NCBI RefSeq assembly: GCF_018918005.1
Contig: NZ_JAHLPR010000004.1
Coordinates: 62,001-126,000 of the forward strand
Direction of reading: 5' to 3'
Length of the DNA: 64,000 nucleotides
Origin: Paenibacillus sp. MSJ-34
GTDB lineage: Bacteria; Bacillota; Bacilli; Paenibacillales; Paenibacillaceae
Below, in pieces: positions 24,495 through 33,956 of the stretch. Both the position numbers and the translations under genes were made by a program. Every line of letters begins with the position of its first letter. Within the stretch, counting starts at the first letter, position 1. Under the pieces are notes generated by a model. It searched no databases. It saw nothing but the letters and a program-made list of their open reading frames with translations, and had not been told where the DNA came from.

Positions 24495-26354
24495 ATGAAC
24501 GACAGAACTTCCGTAAATATAGATTTTCTTAAAGAAAATTTTAATCAAGTGTACACAAAAGTGAACGGATTGCATTTTGATGCAAATAAATACGAAATCT
24601 TAGCGTCAAAATGCGGGTCGCCGAATCTCATTGTCCGCAACAATGCGGGGCATGAACTTTCCTTTTACAGTAAATATAATCCGCAGCATGAAGTGGAACG
24701 ATGGCTTGAATCCATTCATGAGCAAATCTGTAACGTTAAATATATTCTTATGTATGGACTTGGATTTGGTTATCATTTGCAACAATTTATAAATCGGTAT
24801 CCGGACAAAATGATTTATCTTTACGAACCGGAAATTGATATATTATTGGCTGCAATAGAGGCGATTGATTTACAACTGTTGAACCATAAACAGATTCAGT
24901 TTTTTGGAGTAGGCAAGGATTTTGATACGAAGGAAGAATTGTTTTATCGAATATGCGCTCAGGTTACCGGCGATTTCGGTTATGTCGTGCTGCCTTCCTA
25001 TCAAAAAATATTTCCTACTTCCCTTGAAGAATTCGAGCAGCATGCTCAGAAATCAATATTAAATTATCGTTCAAGCATTGCTGTTAACGCATCTTTTAAT
25101 TATAAATGGCCTGAGAATATATTGAATAACTTGACTAAAAACGCTTATTCCTATTCACTGCGCGGATTAAAAGATCAATGTGTTGAATTATCGGCAGTTA
25201 TTGTCGGGTCGGGTCCATCGCTGCAACAGGACCTTCATTATTTAGCCAAGTTGAAAGATCATTCTCTGATCATTGCTGCCGGAACGAGTTTGCGAATTCT
25301 TTTGAAGCATAATATAACGCCGCATTTAATCGTATCGATGGACGGAGGCGATCCGAATCTTGTTGCCTTTCAGAATCTCGATATTGCGCACCTCCCGTTC
25401 CTATATACACCTTATATTAACTATAAAATTATTGAGCATAAGCATAAATATTTGATTCATGCATTCTTTAAGGACGATACGATCTCACAATACCATCTGC
25501 GATTGACAGAAGACGACCCAACTTTTTGGGGGACGCACTCTGTAACGGGTACGGCAATTCAGGCGGCTGCCTATATAGGGTGTAAACGAATCATTTTAGC
25601 CGGACAGGATCTGTCTTATCCGTTGAATCAAATGTATGCACCCGGTGCGGCTCACATTTCACAGAAATATGTCGATCAAGTCTTGGAGACAGCTACAGAA
25701 TCTGTAGAAAATGTGTTAGGCGGGATCAACCCTACGACATTGAAAATGAAAATTACATTACAAGACATTGAAGATTTGCTTAGACTCTATCCTGATCATG
25801 AGTTTATTAATACGACGAAACATGGAGCTAGCATCAAACGGACTGTTTGGATGCCTATTGAAGAAGTTTACAATAGCTTGAAACATCGAAATATCGAATC
25901 AGATTGGTTTATCAAAAAGATGGGAAATCATCTTGAACCATACAATAAAAAACGCGTTTCCGAGATGTTTCAATCCATACGATCCGTAAATAATGATTTT
26001 GTTGTAATGAAGCATAAGTTGGAAAGCATAGCCAAGAAAATGGGAAAGTTAAGAGAATTGAGCAGAAGGAAGCCTAATCAGTGCGTGAAAATGATATGGG
26101 AGATCGAGCAAATTTGGGCTGGTATTGCAGAGCATGACGTATTTAAGCATATTTTGCAATTTGCGTTGCATAATGAACTGAAATATTTTGACCGACATCA
26201 TCCTGAATTAGTTCGGGAACAAAATGTAATCAGGAAATCAGAACTGATCTGCAATATTCTCGGACCATTGGTTGCTCAAATACGTGATACCATTCCGAAA
26301 CTCCAAGCGATATATAATAAGGCAATTCAACGAATGGATCGTTCAATGGCATAA
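24495..26354 (+). CDS. maf: Maf-type motility accessory glycosyltransferase (DUF115/MAF_flag10)
   Basis: 619 residues. Maf proteins are cytoplasmic glycosyltransferases that attach nonulosonic acids (pseudaminic or legionaminic acid) to Ser/Thr of flagellin before export. The N-terminal domain contains YILMYGLGFGYHL; the central MptE-like (DUF115) domain starts near residue 232 with SAVIVGSGPSLQQDL and continues with HLIVSMDGGDPN and ILAGQDLSYPLNQMYAPG, all typical. The C-terminal third is helical. It lies after flagellin and just before sugar genes. It is about 45% GC, above the sugar genes that follow. Confidence 0.9.
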   Translation: MNDRTSVNIDFLKENFNQVYTKVNGLHFDANKYEILASKCGSPNLIVRNNAGHELSFYSKYNPQHEVERWLESIHEQICNVKYILMYGLGFGYHLQQFINRYPDKMIYLYEPEIDILLAAIEAIDLQLLNHKQIQFFGVGKDFDTKEELFYRICAQVTGDFGYVVLPSYQKIFPTSLEEFEQHAQKSILNYRSSIAVNASFNYKWPENILNNLTKNAYSYSLRGLKDQCVELSAVIVGSGPSLQQDLHYLAKLKDHSLIIAAGTSLRILLKHNITPHLIVSMDGGDPNLVAFQNLDIAHLPFLYTPYINYKIIEHKHKYLIHAFFKDDTISQYHLRLTEDDPTFWGTHSVTGTAIQAAAYIGCKRIILAGQDLSYPLNQMYAPGAAHISQKYVDQVLETATESVENVLGGINPTTLKMKITLQDIEDLLRLYPDHEFINTTKHGASIKRTVWMPIEEVYNSLKHRNIESDWFIKKMGNHLEPYNKKRVSEMFQSIRSVNNDFVVMKHKLESIAKKMGKLRELSRRKPNQCVKMIWEIEQIWAGIAEHDVFKHILQFALHNELKYFDRHHPELVREQNVIRKSELICNILGPLVAQIRDTIPKLQAIYNKAIQRMDRSMA

Positions 26355-26369
26355 AGGAGCGAGCTTCAT

Positions 26370-27380
26370 ATGTATCGGGATAAAAAAATATTAATTATTG
26401 GTGGAACCGGCACGATTGGTTACCATCTAGCCAAAAGATTGCTTGAAGAAAAACCAAAAGTTATTCGCATTTTTAGCCGGGACGAGTATAAACAGTACCA
26501 GATGAGCATTGACTTTCATGCCCATGCAACCCATTTAAGATTTCTTATTGGGGATGTACGAGATTATCAACGCCTTCTACGGGCGATGGAAGACATTGAC
26601 TACGTATTTCATCTTGCCGCGATGAAGCATGTGCCGTTTTGCGAATATAACCCATTTGAGGCGGTGCAAACGAATGTCATTGGCACGCAGAATGTCATCC
26701 AAGCAGCCATTCAGGCAGGCGTCAAGAAAGTTCTTTTCACAAGCACGGATAAAGCGATATCGCCGACAAATACATATGGCGCCACGAAATTAATGGCGGA
26801 ACGCCTTATATCTGCAGCTGAATATCAAAAAGGGCCTAAGGCAACGATCTTCTCTTCTGTAAGATTTGGCAATGTAATGGGGTCTCGAGGATCGGTGATT
26901 CCATTATTCAAAAAACAAATTCTTGAAGAACAAAGGGTTACGGTTACTGATCCGAATATGGTTCGTTTTATGATGACACCCACACAAGCCATAACGCTAA
27001 TCCTTCAGGCTAATTCTATGGCTAAGGGCGGCGAAGTATATGTGTTAAAAATGCCATTAATTCGACTGGGCGATTTAGCAGAAGCAATGGTAGAAGTTGT
27101 AGCCCAAAAATATGGTTTACAAAAAGAGATAAGAATTGATCAGATCGGTTTACGGCCAGGTGAGAAAATGTTCGAAGAGTTAATGACATCAGATGAGCAT
27201 AGTATCGCGTCGGAAACAAATGAAATGTACATAATTCCTTCCATTTTCGAAAGTGTGAAGTCTGAGTATTTTCACAGAGGACATATTACAATGGGATCAA
27301 CTGTAAACTCAGCGGTTTCGATTGAACTGATTGACAAAAACACCTTAACACAATGGTTACTAAATGAGGCATTAATATAA
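26370..27380 (+). CDS. pseB: UDP-GlcNAc 4,6-dehydratase of the PseB/CapD (FlaA1) family
   Basis: 336 residues, short-chain dehydrogenase fold. NAD-binding GGTGTIG at 11-17, catalytic D127, K128 in STDKAISPTNTYGATK and Y136/K140. The segment VRFGNVMGSRGSVIPLF is shared with FlaA1/PseB. PseB converts UDP-GlcNAc into the 4-keto-6-deoxy-L-sugar that begins pseudaminic acid synthesis. It is the best PseB candidate in the window, though it lies 11 kb from the other pse genes and next to a second nonulosonate set, so it could instead serve that set. The other SDR gene at 47452 is of a different subfamily. Confidence 0.72.
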   Translation: MYRDKKILIIGGTGTIGYHLAKRLLEEKPKVIRIFSRDEYKQYQMSIDFHAHATHLRFLIGDVRDYQRLLRAMEDIDYVFHLAAMKHVPFCEYNPFEAVQTNVIGTQNVIQAAIQAGVKKVLFTSTDKAISPTNTYGATKLMAERLISAAEYQKGPKATIFSSVRFGNVMGSRGSVIPLFKKQILEEQRVTVTDPNMVRFMMTPTQAITLILQANSMAKGGEVYVLKMPLIRLGDLAEAMVEVVAQKYGLQKEIRIDQIGLRPGEKMFEELMTSDEHSIASETNEMYIIPSIFESVKSEYFHRGHITMGSTVNSAVSIELIDKNTLTQWLLNEALI

Positions 27381-27400
27381 ATGAATAATGGAGAGACATT

Positions 27401-28264
27401 ATGAATGAGCCAAGATTAATAGCAGAAATAGGTTGTAATCATAAAGGGAGTATAGAAATTGCAAAAGAAATGATTAAAATTGCAGCAGAGTTCTGTAAAG
27501 TAGATGCTGTGAAATTTCAAAAGAGAAACAATAGAGAACTATTGACATCGTTTCAATATAATCAGCCACACCCTAATCCACAACATTCGTATGGAAAAAC
27601 ATATGGTGAACACAGAGATTTTCTCGAATTTACTCTGGAAGAACATAAACAATTGAAAAACTGGTGTACAGAATATGGGGTAGAATATAGTTCGTCTGTT
27701 TGGGATATGACTTCGGCACAGGAGATTGCTTCTATAAATCCGAAAATGATAAAGATTCCATCTGCCTGTAATAATCACTTCCGAATGCTTGAGTGGATAT
27801 GTGACAATTTCCTAGGTGAAATTCATATATCGCTCGGTATGACAACTCGTCGAGAAGAAAAACAGATTATAGATCTTATAAAATCCAAAAAACGAACTCA
27901 AGACGTTGTCCTCTATATCTGTACCTCTGGATATCCTGTTCCATTCGAGGATATATGTCTATTAGAAATTAATCGGTTAAAAGATAACTATTCTGGAGTT
28001 GTGAAAGAAATTGCATTTTCAGGGCACCATTTAGGGATTGCTGTCGACATTGCAGCATATACGCTCGGGGCCACAACAATTGAAAGACATTTTACTTTAG
28101 ATCGTACTTGGAAAGGTACGGATCATGCCGCTTCTTTAGAGCCAGACGGTCTTAGGAAGTTAAACAGGGATTTGGATGCTGTACATAAAGCCCTACATTA
28201 TAAAAAGGAAGAACTGCTTGATATTGAGAAAACTCAAAGAGATAAACTTAAATATAGAGGTTAA
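27401..28264 (+). CDS. NeuB-family nonulosonate synthase lacking the SAF domain
   Basis: 287 residues. The TIM-barrel sialic-acid-synthase domain is clear: LIAEIGCNHKGSIEIAKEM, VDAVKFQKRNN, KIPSACNN, FSGHHLGIAVDIAAYTLGAT and IERHFTLDRTWKGTDHAAS. Such enzymes join phosphoenolpyruvate to a six-carbon amino sugar. It ends right after the barrel; the antifreeze-like SAF domain, present in PseI at 46380 and in most NeuB proteins, is missing. It lies 2 bp from a CMP-synthetase/phosphatase fusion, which suggests a pathway with a phosphorylated product. The sugar made is unknown. Strongly AT-rich DNA. Confidence 0.8.
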   Translation: MNEPRLIAEIGCNHKGSIEIAKEMIKIAAEFCKVDAVKFQKRNNRELLTSFQYNQPHPNPQHSYGKTYGEHRDFLEFTLEEHKQLKNWCTEYGVEYSSSVWDMTSAQEIASINPKMIKIPSACNNHFRMLEWICDNFLGEIHISLGMTTRREEKQIIDLIKSKKRTQDVVLYICTSGYPVPFEDICLLEINRLKDNYSGVVKEIAFSGHHLGIAVDIAAYTLGATTIERHFTLDRTWKGTDHAASLEPDGLRKLNRDLDAVHKALHYKKEELLDIEKTQRDKLKYRG

Positions 28265-28266
28265 TT

Positions 28267-29436
28267 ATGTATAATACAGTTGCTTTGATTCCAGCCCGTG
28301 GTGGTAGTAAATCTATTTCGATGAAAAATATAAAATTGATAAATAATCGTCCGTTGATATATTGGGCACTTGATGCGGCCGTTGAATGTCAAGAGATTGA
28401 TCATGTCTTTGTCAGCACTGATCATGATGAAATAAAGAATTGCGTATTAAAATATAATCATCCAAAGGTTTCTGCAATAGGCCGTTCACCAATAGTTAGT
28501 ACTGATACTGCATCAACTGAATCTGTTATGTTAGAATTTTCGCAGAACTATAACTTTAACAATATAGTACTTATTCAAGCTACTTCACCTTTAATAACAG
28601 CACATGATTTAAGCAGGGGAATTGCTCGTTATTATGAAAATGATGTTGACAGTGTATTATCGGGAGTATGGCAGAAAAGGTTTATTTGGAATATAGAGGG
28701 AACACTTGCAATACCCCAAAATTATAATCCGGCATGTAGACCAATGAGACAAGAATTTAAAGGATATATGATTGAAAATGGAGCGTTTTATATTACATCT
28801 AAACAGCGACTTATGAAGACGGGAACTCGCATATCAGGCAAGATAAGTATGATTGAAATGGCACAAGAAACTTTCCTTGAACTGGACGAGCCGTTAGACT
28901 GGTTAATAATAGAACAATTATTAAAAAATCGACAAAACGATAAAATTGAGCTTAAAGAAAAGATAAAAAAAATTAAAGCATTATTTGTTGACTGTGATGG
29001 TGTCTTAACTGATGGTGGTATGTATTATTCTGAAAAAAACGATGAATTGAAAAAATTTAACACCAGAGATGGCATGGCGTTTCAGATTCTAAAAGAATAC
29101 GGATATATAACAGGAATTATTACTGGTGAAGTTCGGGATTTAGTTAAAAGAAGAGCAATGAAGCTGAGGGTTGATGAGATACATTTAGGAGTCAAAAATA
29201 AGGCTCAACTTCTTCAAGATATTATGAATAAGTATAATTTTACGCATGATGAAATTGCTTATATCGGTGATGATATCAACGATCTAGAGGTAATTAAATC
29301 TGTTGGCCTAGGTTGTTGTGTGAATGATGGGATGCAAGTTGTAAAACAATCAGCAGATTATATTACTTCTGTTAACGGGGGATATGGTGCTGTAAGAGAA
29401 GTGGTAGAACTTTTGATAGGAGTGAAAGGATCTTGA
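28267..29436 (+). CDS. CMP-nonulosonate synthetase fused to a KdsC-like HAD phosphatase
   Basis: 389 residues in two domains. Residues 1-225 are a NeuA-type cytidylyltransferase (ALIPARGGSKSISMKNI, later ATSPLITAHDL), which activates a nonulosonic acid with CTP. Residues 236-389 are a HAD phosphatase of the KdsC/KDN-9-phosphate type, with motif I DCDGVLTDG (242-250), T286 in ITGE and motif IV GDDINDL (334-340); all catalytic Asp residues are present. The same domain order occurs in vertebrate CMAS. In the NeuA signature the usual KGIPRKN is replaced by KSISMKN. It starts 2 bp after the synthase, and its stop overlaps the next gene by 4 bp. Confidence 0.85.
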   Translation: MYNTVALIPARGGSKSISMKNIKLINNRPLIYWALDAAVECQEIDHVFVSTDHDEIKNCVLKYNHPKVSAIGRSPIVSTDTASTESVMLEFSQNYNFNNIVLIQATSPLITAHDLSRGIARYYENDVDSVLSGVWQKRFIWNIEGTLAIPQNYNPACRPMRQEFKGYMIENGAFYITSKQRLMKTGTRISGKISMIEMAQETFLELDEPLDWLIIEQLLKNRQNDKIELKEKIKKIKALFVDCDGVLTDGGMYYSEKNDELKKFNTRDGMAFQILKEYGYITGIITGEVRDLVKRRAMKLRVDEIHLGVKNKAQLLQDIMNKYNFTHDEIAYIGDDINDLEVIKSVGLGCCVNDGMQVVKQSADYITSVNGGYGAVREVVELLIGVKGS

Positions 29437-31781
29437 TTGATTTTTTAGATGTTTACCCTCATTTTGCCAATAAAAAAGTAATAGTTTGGGGAACCGGAGA
29501 ATTTTACAGAAAGTGCACCCAGATAATTTCGTTTCCAATTTATTGTTTTATTGATAATAATCAGAATAAATGGGGGAAAGAATTAGATGGATATACTATT
29601 GAAAATCCTTCAATATTAAATATATTGGAAAAAGACGATATAGTTCTATTGTTGCTAAATTCATTTCAAAATGAGATTCTAGCTCAGATTGATCACTATC
29701 GTTTGAGTAATAAAAAGATTTTAACCTGGGACCAAATCGGAAGTGATATATATAATTTTCAAGGACGTTTTGTGTCCGAAATTAATGAGAAAAACAAACA
29801 GGGCTTATTAACACATAAGTGTAACTTATGCGGAGAATCTGAATTCGATTTACTGTATTACCGAGCAAGAAATTATAGCATCGTCCTTAATTACGTTTGT
29901 ATGAATTGCGGATTCGTTTTTACATATCCTCGAATGGGAGTAGAACAGCATAACAAGCTTTACGCCATGGGTGACTTCTCCAGGATTTCAAGAAAAGCTG
30001 AAATTCCTGATGAAGAGAAATATAAGATGGCTGAGAAGCAAAGTTATCAGAGGTATAAGATTTTGGAAAGATTAATACCTGAAGATTCCTATTTAAGAAA
30101 TGGACAGAAAATGATCGAAATAGGATCAGGAACGGGTAGTTTCCTTCAAATTATGGAGACCCTCGGCTGGGAGGTTACCGGGATTGAACCAGATATTAAC
30201 TATGCTATCTCTTCACAAGATAGGTATCTAGTAAATGTATTATCAATAACATGGGAAGAATATACAGCACCAGATGAATCAGTGGATATGATTTGTAGTT
30301 TTCATGTAATTGAACATGTGAATGATGTAGATTTATTTTTAAGGAAAGCTTTCAAGTTATTAAAGAAAAACGGTTACATCTTTATAGAATGTCCGGGTAT
30401 AGATAGAATGCATACTTTAATTGATGATTTTTTTTGGGATGTACATATAAATACCTTCTCCGAAAAGGTGCTGCGAGCTTTTTTAGAGAAAGCCGGTTTT
30501 AAAGTTATTAATTCAGGCTATAATGAGCTCGGATTTTTATGGATTATAGGTACTAAATCTGAATATAGAAAAGCTGTGGTGTACGAAAAACCTCAATATA
30601 TAAAAAATATTGTGGCAGCACAGTCTTCCCCATACAAAATAAATGCAGATAGAGTTGCAGTTAGCTCCTCTTCGTATCATCCAGTTTATAAAATAGGTCA
30701 TGTGGGAATTCATAGGAATACTAACGCTGGGGATACCTTGCTTTTTCCTTATGTTAGAAAAGTATTTCAACGTGTAATCGATAACATTGATTTTAAACTC
30801 ATTGACATACATAAACCTGTGTCAATGGAAGTAATTAAAGAAATTAATAACTTAGACGCACTAATTATTGGTGGAGGTGGGGTTTTTTTATCTGATACGA
30901 ATCCAAATCCTTTATCCGGGTGGCAATGGGCTTGTTCTTCCGATTTATTAGAATTAATTGAAATACCTATTATTGTATTTGCTGTTGGCTATAACAGATT
31001 TAGAGGTCAGCCGGATTTTGAGCCTATATTTAAGAATAATATAACTACTCTATTGAGAAAATGCATTTTTTTTGGAGTTCGAAATTATGGTAGTTTGGAA
31101 GAGATTAAAAATTATGTACCTAAAACGCTATGGCCCAAATTAACATTTCAACCCTGCCCTACGACTCTTATCAACAAAATAGATGGTGTTGAACAGAGGA
31201 TAAAACCCTGTTCTACTAAGAAAATAGCTTTAAATATCGCTTTAGACAGACCTTTTTTGAGATTTGGAAAAAAGCAGAAAGAAATTCTTAAAGAAATTTC
31301 TACTGCAGTCAAAATGATTAAGGAAGATGGTTGGGAAGTCATTCTTTTTCATCATCATGAATTGGACGAGAAAAGCAGGATATGGTTTTTAGGGCAGGGG
31401 CTGGATTTAACTGAAGTAGATCTTAATCAAGTAACTCCAGAAGAAATTATTACATATTATGAAAGTGTTGACCTTTGTATCGGAATGAGGGGGCATGCTC
31501 AAATGATTCCTTTTGGATTAGGAGTGCCGATACTTTCTATCATTAGTCATAACAAACTTCAGTTTTTCTTGGATGATATAAATCATCCTGAGTGGGGAAT
31601 TGATGTTCAATCAGAAAATATTTCTGTACAAATATATAATTTTGTTAAAAATTGCGATTTAATAAAACAGAAGTTGCAAATACAAGATGCCCAAGAAAGA
31701 TTATACAATAAAACTTTGAATAATATGGAAGTGATTGAACGAGTTTTAAAACAATTTAATCTAGGTGAAAAAGTACTATGA
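29433..31781 (+). CDS. Three-domain protein: Rossmann-like domain, SAM methyltransferase, polysaccharide pyruvyltransferase
   Basis: 782 residues. Residues 12-105: tethered Rossmann-like domain (KVIVWGTGEFYRKC, CFIDNNQNKWG). Residues 130-165: zinc knuckle C130/C133 and C156/C159. Residues 205-375: class I methyltransferase with SAM motif EIGSGTGSF (229-237) and FHVIEHVNDVD. Residues 420-760: pyruvyltransferase fold of the CsaB/WcaK family (GHVGIHRNTNAGDTLLFPY at 422-440, IIGGGGVFLSD at 478, GMRGHAQMIPFG near the end). Such enzymes add pyruvate ketals to sugars; the methyltransferase would add O- or N-methyl groups. One protein probably finishes one glycan unit in two steps. No stop or frameshift separates the parts. 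Both ends overlap neighbours by 4 bp. Confidence 0.8.
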   Translation: MIDFLDVYPHFANKKVIVWGTGEFYRKCTQIISFPIYCFIDNNQNKWGKELDGYTIENPSILNILEKDDIVLLLLNSFQNEILAQIDHYRLSNKKILTWDQIGSDIYNFQGRFVSEINEKNKQGLLTHKCNLCGESEFDLLYYRARNYSIVLNYVCMNCGFVFTYPRMGVEQHNKLYAMGDFSRISRKAEIPDEEKYKMAEKQSYQRYKILERLIPEDSYLRNGQKMIEIGSGTGSFLQIMETLGWEVTGIEPDINYAISSQDRYLVNVLSITWEEYTAPDESVDMICSFHVIEHVNDVDLFLRKAFKLLKKNGYIFIECPGIDRMHTLIDDFFWDVHINTFSEKVLRAFLEKAGFKVINSGYNELGFLWIIGTKSEYRKAVVYEKPQYIKNIVAAQSSPYKINADRVAVSSSSYHPVYKIGHVGIHRNTNAGDTLLFPYVRKVFQRVIDNIDFKLIDIHKPVSMEVIKEINNLDALIIGGGGVFLSDTNPNPLSGWQWACSSDLLELIEIPIIVFAVGYNRFRGQPDFEPIFKNNITTLLRKCIFFGVRNYGSLEEIKNYVPKTLWPKLTFQPCPTTLINKIDGVEQRIKPCSTKKIALNIALDRPFLRFGKKQKEILKEISTAVKMIKEDGWEVILFHHHELDEKSRIWFLGQGLDLTEVDLNQVTPEEIITYYESVDLCIGMRGHAQMIPFGLGVPILSIISHNKLQFFLDDINHPEWGIDVQSENISVQIYNFVKNCDLIKQKLQIQDAQERLYNKTLNNMEVIERVLKQFNLGEKVL

Positions 31782-32872
31782 AAAAAAAAGTACTTGTATT
31801 CACATATTTACAAAGACACTTAAAGAAAATGATTCCTATTATAAAAAGATTAAAAGAAGATAGTAAAATTTCGTTGGTTACATTGATAATGACTAGCGAA
31901 GAAAAAGCTATTGCCCTAGAAAATGAGATTGATTTTGTTATGCTTGATGAATTTTCAGTTGTCCCTCGAAGCATGGATCTAGATTTTGGATGGGGATTAG
32001 AACCATTAATTAACGCGATTGATACTATTAAGCCAGATTTATTTATGGCTGTAGAAGTAAATCATATACTTCGTAATGCAGTGAGATACTGTTTTCAAAT
32101 GGGGGTTACCACTTTAGTTATTCAACATGGTACTCCTAATAAATATTCTTTGCATGCGTTTGCCCCGTTTGAAGGGGACTATTTCGCAGCATGGGGGGAA
32201 CATACGAAACAGTTTTTAGTACAACACGGGGTAGACCCTGAAAAAATTTTTCTGACAGGCGGAGTTAACTTTGATAGGACACGTAATTTATGCTCTAGCA
32301 AAGAGATTATTAGTGAAAAGTTAGGTATCTGTTCTCGAAAAAAGTGGATAGTTTTCACTACCCAGTATGTAGGTGCAATGAATTGTCCATCATTAGAAGA
32401 AATCACTATAGCATTTACTGAAGTAGCAAAGTTATCAAAATTATATTCTGACTGCCATTTTATTTTTCAAGTACATCCTGGACAAAGTATGGAACAAGTT
32501 TCATCAATTATAAAAACGATTGAAGAACCAAACTGTATTATTGTTAGATATTACGATACTGAAGAGTTGCTTTCTGTTTGCGATGGAATGATTACTTTCT
32601 TTTCTACAACTGCGTTAGACTGTGTAATTCTTGAGAAACCGCTTCTACTTATTAATCTATCAGAAGATCGTGAATTCTTGCCATTTGTACAAATGGGAGC
32701 TGCGTTTGGTGCATATGAGAAAGGTGAAATAGCTAGTCAGCTGAAAAGATTAATATATGAACCAGACCTTCTGGTTGCGAATAGCGAGAAAGCGGCAAAA
32801 TATATAAATTATTTAAATGATGGAAGAGCAATAGATAGAGTAATAGACTTGATATATAGTAGTTTAAATTAG
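31778..32872 (+). CDS. GT-B-fold glycosyl- or glycerophosphate-transferase
   Basis: 364 residues, no signal or membrane segment. The C-terminal half resembles CDP-glycerol/TagB-F and capsule-type GT-B enzymes: VIQHGTPNKYS and AWGEHTKQFLVQHGVDPEKI (compare the HG and G-V-P-K-I motifs), FIFQVHPGQS, and ITFFSTTALDCVILEKPLL, which matches the S-S-x3-D-x3-L-x-KP pattern. The donor cannot be told from sequence; a CMP-nonulosonate or a CDP-alcohol are both possible. It overlaps the upstream gene by 4 bp. Confidence 0.65.
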   Translation: MKKKVLVFTYLQRHLKKMIPIIKRLKEDSKISLVTLIMTSEEKAIALENEIDFVMLDEFSVVPRSMDLDFGWGLEPLINAIDTIKPDLFMAVEVNHILRNAVRYCFQMGVTTLVIQHGTPNKYSLHAFAPFEGDYFAAWGEHTKQFLVQHGVDPEKIFLTGGVNFDRTRNLCSSKEIISEKLGICSRKKWIVFTTQYVGAMNCPSLEEITIAFTEVAKLSKLYSDCHFIFQVHPGQSMEQVSSIIKTIEEPNCIIVRYYDTEELLSVCDGMITFFSTTALDCVILEKPLLLINLSEDREFLPFVQMGAAFGAYEKGEIASQLKRLIYEPDLLVANSEKAAKYINYLNDGRAIDRVIDLIYSSLN

Positions 32873-32888
32873 GGGATAATTTAGAAAT

Positions 32889-33938
32889 ATGAAGGATATA
32901 TCTTTAGTTATAATCAATGAAGATTCAGAATTATATTTAGATCGATTGTTTTCGAGTATTAAGCAACAAAAGGTATTTCACGAGTTAGATATTATTTTTA
33001 TAGACAATAACTCCAAAGATAATTCCATTCTCATTGCTCAAAAACATGGGGTATCGAAAATAATTAGTACCTCGGAAAGAGTTAGCTCAAAAGGTTTACT
33101 CTATAACCTAGGGCAAGAACTTGCGGAGAGAGAGTTTATATTATTTACTCATAGTGATATCTTTTTTTTCGATGATTTTTTTGAGAATCTTGATTCATAC
33201 TTAATCTCAAATCAAACTGATTTTATAAATTTCAATCAAGTATATTTAGATGGATTTATATTTGGTTGTCATCAACTGAGTACTGATGTTACTAACGAAA
33301 TTATCAATTATGCGCAATTATATCAAAATTCACCAAATGATTCTGAACTAGTTTTACAATGCTCTGAATCATGTTTTATGGTTAGAAATAGGGTCTTCAA
33401 GAAATTTAAATTTGATCATGAATATTACGACTCATTGTTTGAGTACTCATTCCTTATACAAGTGATTCTAAGTAAGTATACTATTTCTTTCATTAAGCAA
33501 TGCAAAATATATCATTATTTTCTTGAAATGAGTGATAAGGTTAAGAGCTTAAAACAAGATAAAAGAACGTTTTTATTAAAAAATAAAACTCTTTTTCTAT
33601 CTACATGTCTACAAAATTCATCAGGTTTATTAACTGGTATTAAAGAGAAAATAATAGGTAAAAAAATTATTATTTTTGGAGCTGGAGGAAACGGTAAAAT
33701 GCTTTTCTATGCTCTGAGAAATGATAATCTAGAGGTGGAATGTTTTTTAGATAATTCTGAATCAAAATGGGGAGGAAGTTTTAATGGGGTTAGCATTCAC
33801 TCGCCACGATTTTTGTTAGATATAAATAGTAAAAGTTATATTATATTAATTGCTAGCATGCAATATGAGGGAATATCCCAACAACTTAAGGATATGGAAT
33901 TGAGCGAAAATGAGCACTTTCTGCGGTTATTTTATTGA
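32889..33938 (+). CDS. Family-2 glycosyltransferase with C-terminal Rossmann-like domain
   Basis: 349 residues. The N-terminal GT-A part begins DISLVIINEDSELYLDRLF with IFIDNNSKDNS and the metal-binding FTHSDIFFFDDF. From about residue 257 the tethered Rossmann-like domain follows (KIIIFGAGGNGKMLFYAL, CFLDNSESKWGGSFNGV, IILIASMQYEG). The same extra domain occurs in three other proteins of this cluster. GC is about 28-30% (17 and 18 of 60 in rows 33241 and 33781). The acceptor is unknown, presumably the flagellin glycan. Confidence 0.75.
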   Translation: MKDISLVIINEDSELYLDRLFSSIKQQKVFHELDIIFIDNNSKDNSILIAQKHGVSKIISTSERVSSKGLLYNLGQELAEREFILFTHSDIFFFDDFFENLDSYLISNQTDFINFNQVYLDGFIFGCHQLSTDVTNEIINYAQLYQNSPNDSELVLQCSESCFMVRNRVFKKFKFDHEYYDSLFEYSFLIQVILSKYTISFIKQCKIYHYFLEMSDKVKSLKQDKRTFLLKNKTLFLSTCLQNSSGLLTGIKEKIIGKKIIIFGAGGNGKMLFYALRNDNLEVECFLDNSESKWGGSFNGVSIHSPRFLLDINSKSYIILIASMQYEGISQQLKDMELSENEHFLRLFY

Positions 33939-33956
33939 AAAGTGGATGTGGGACAT

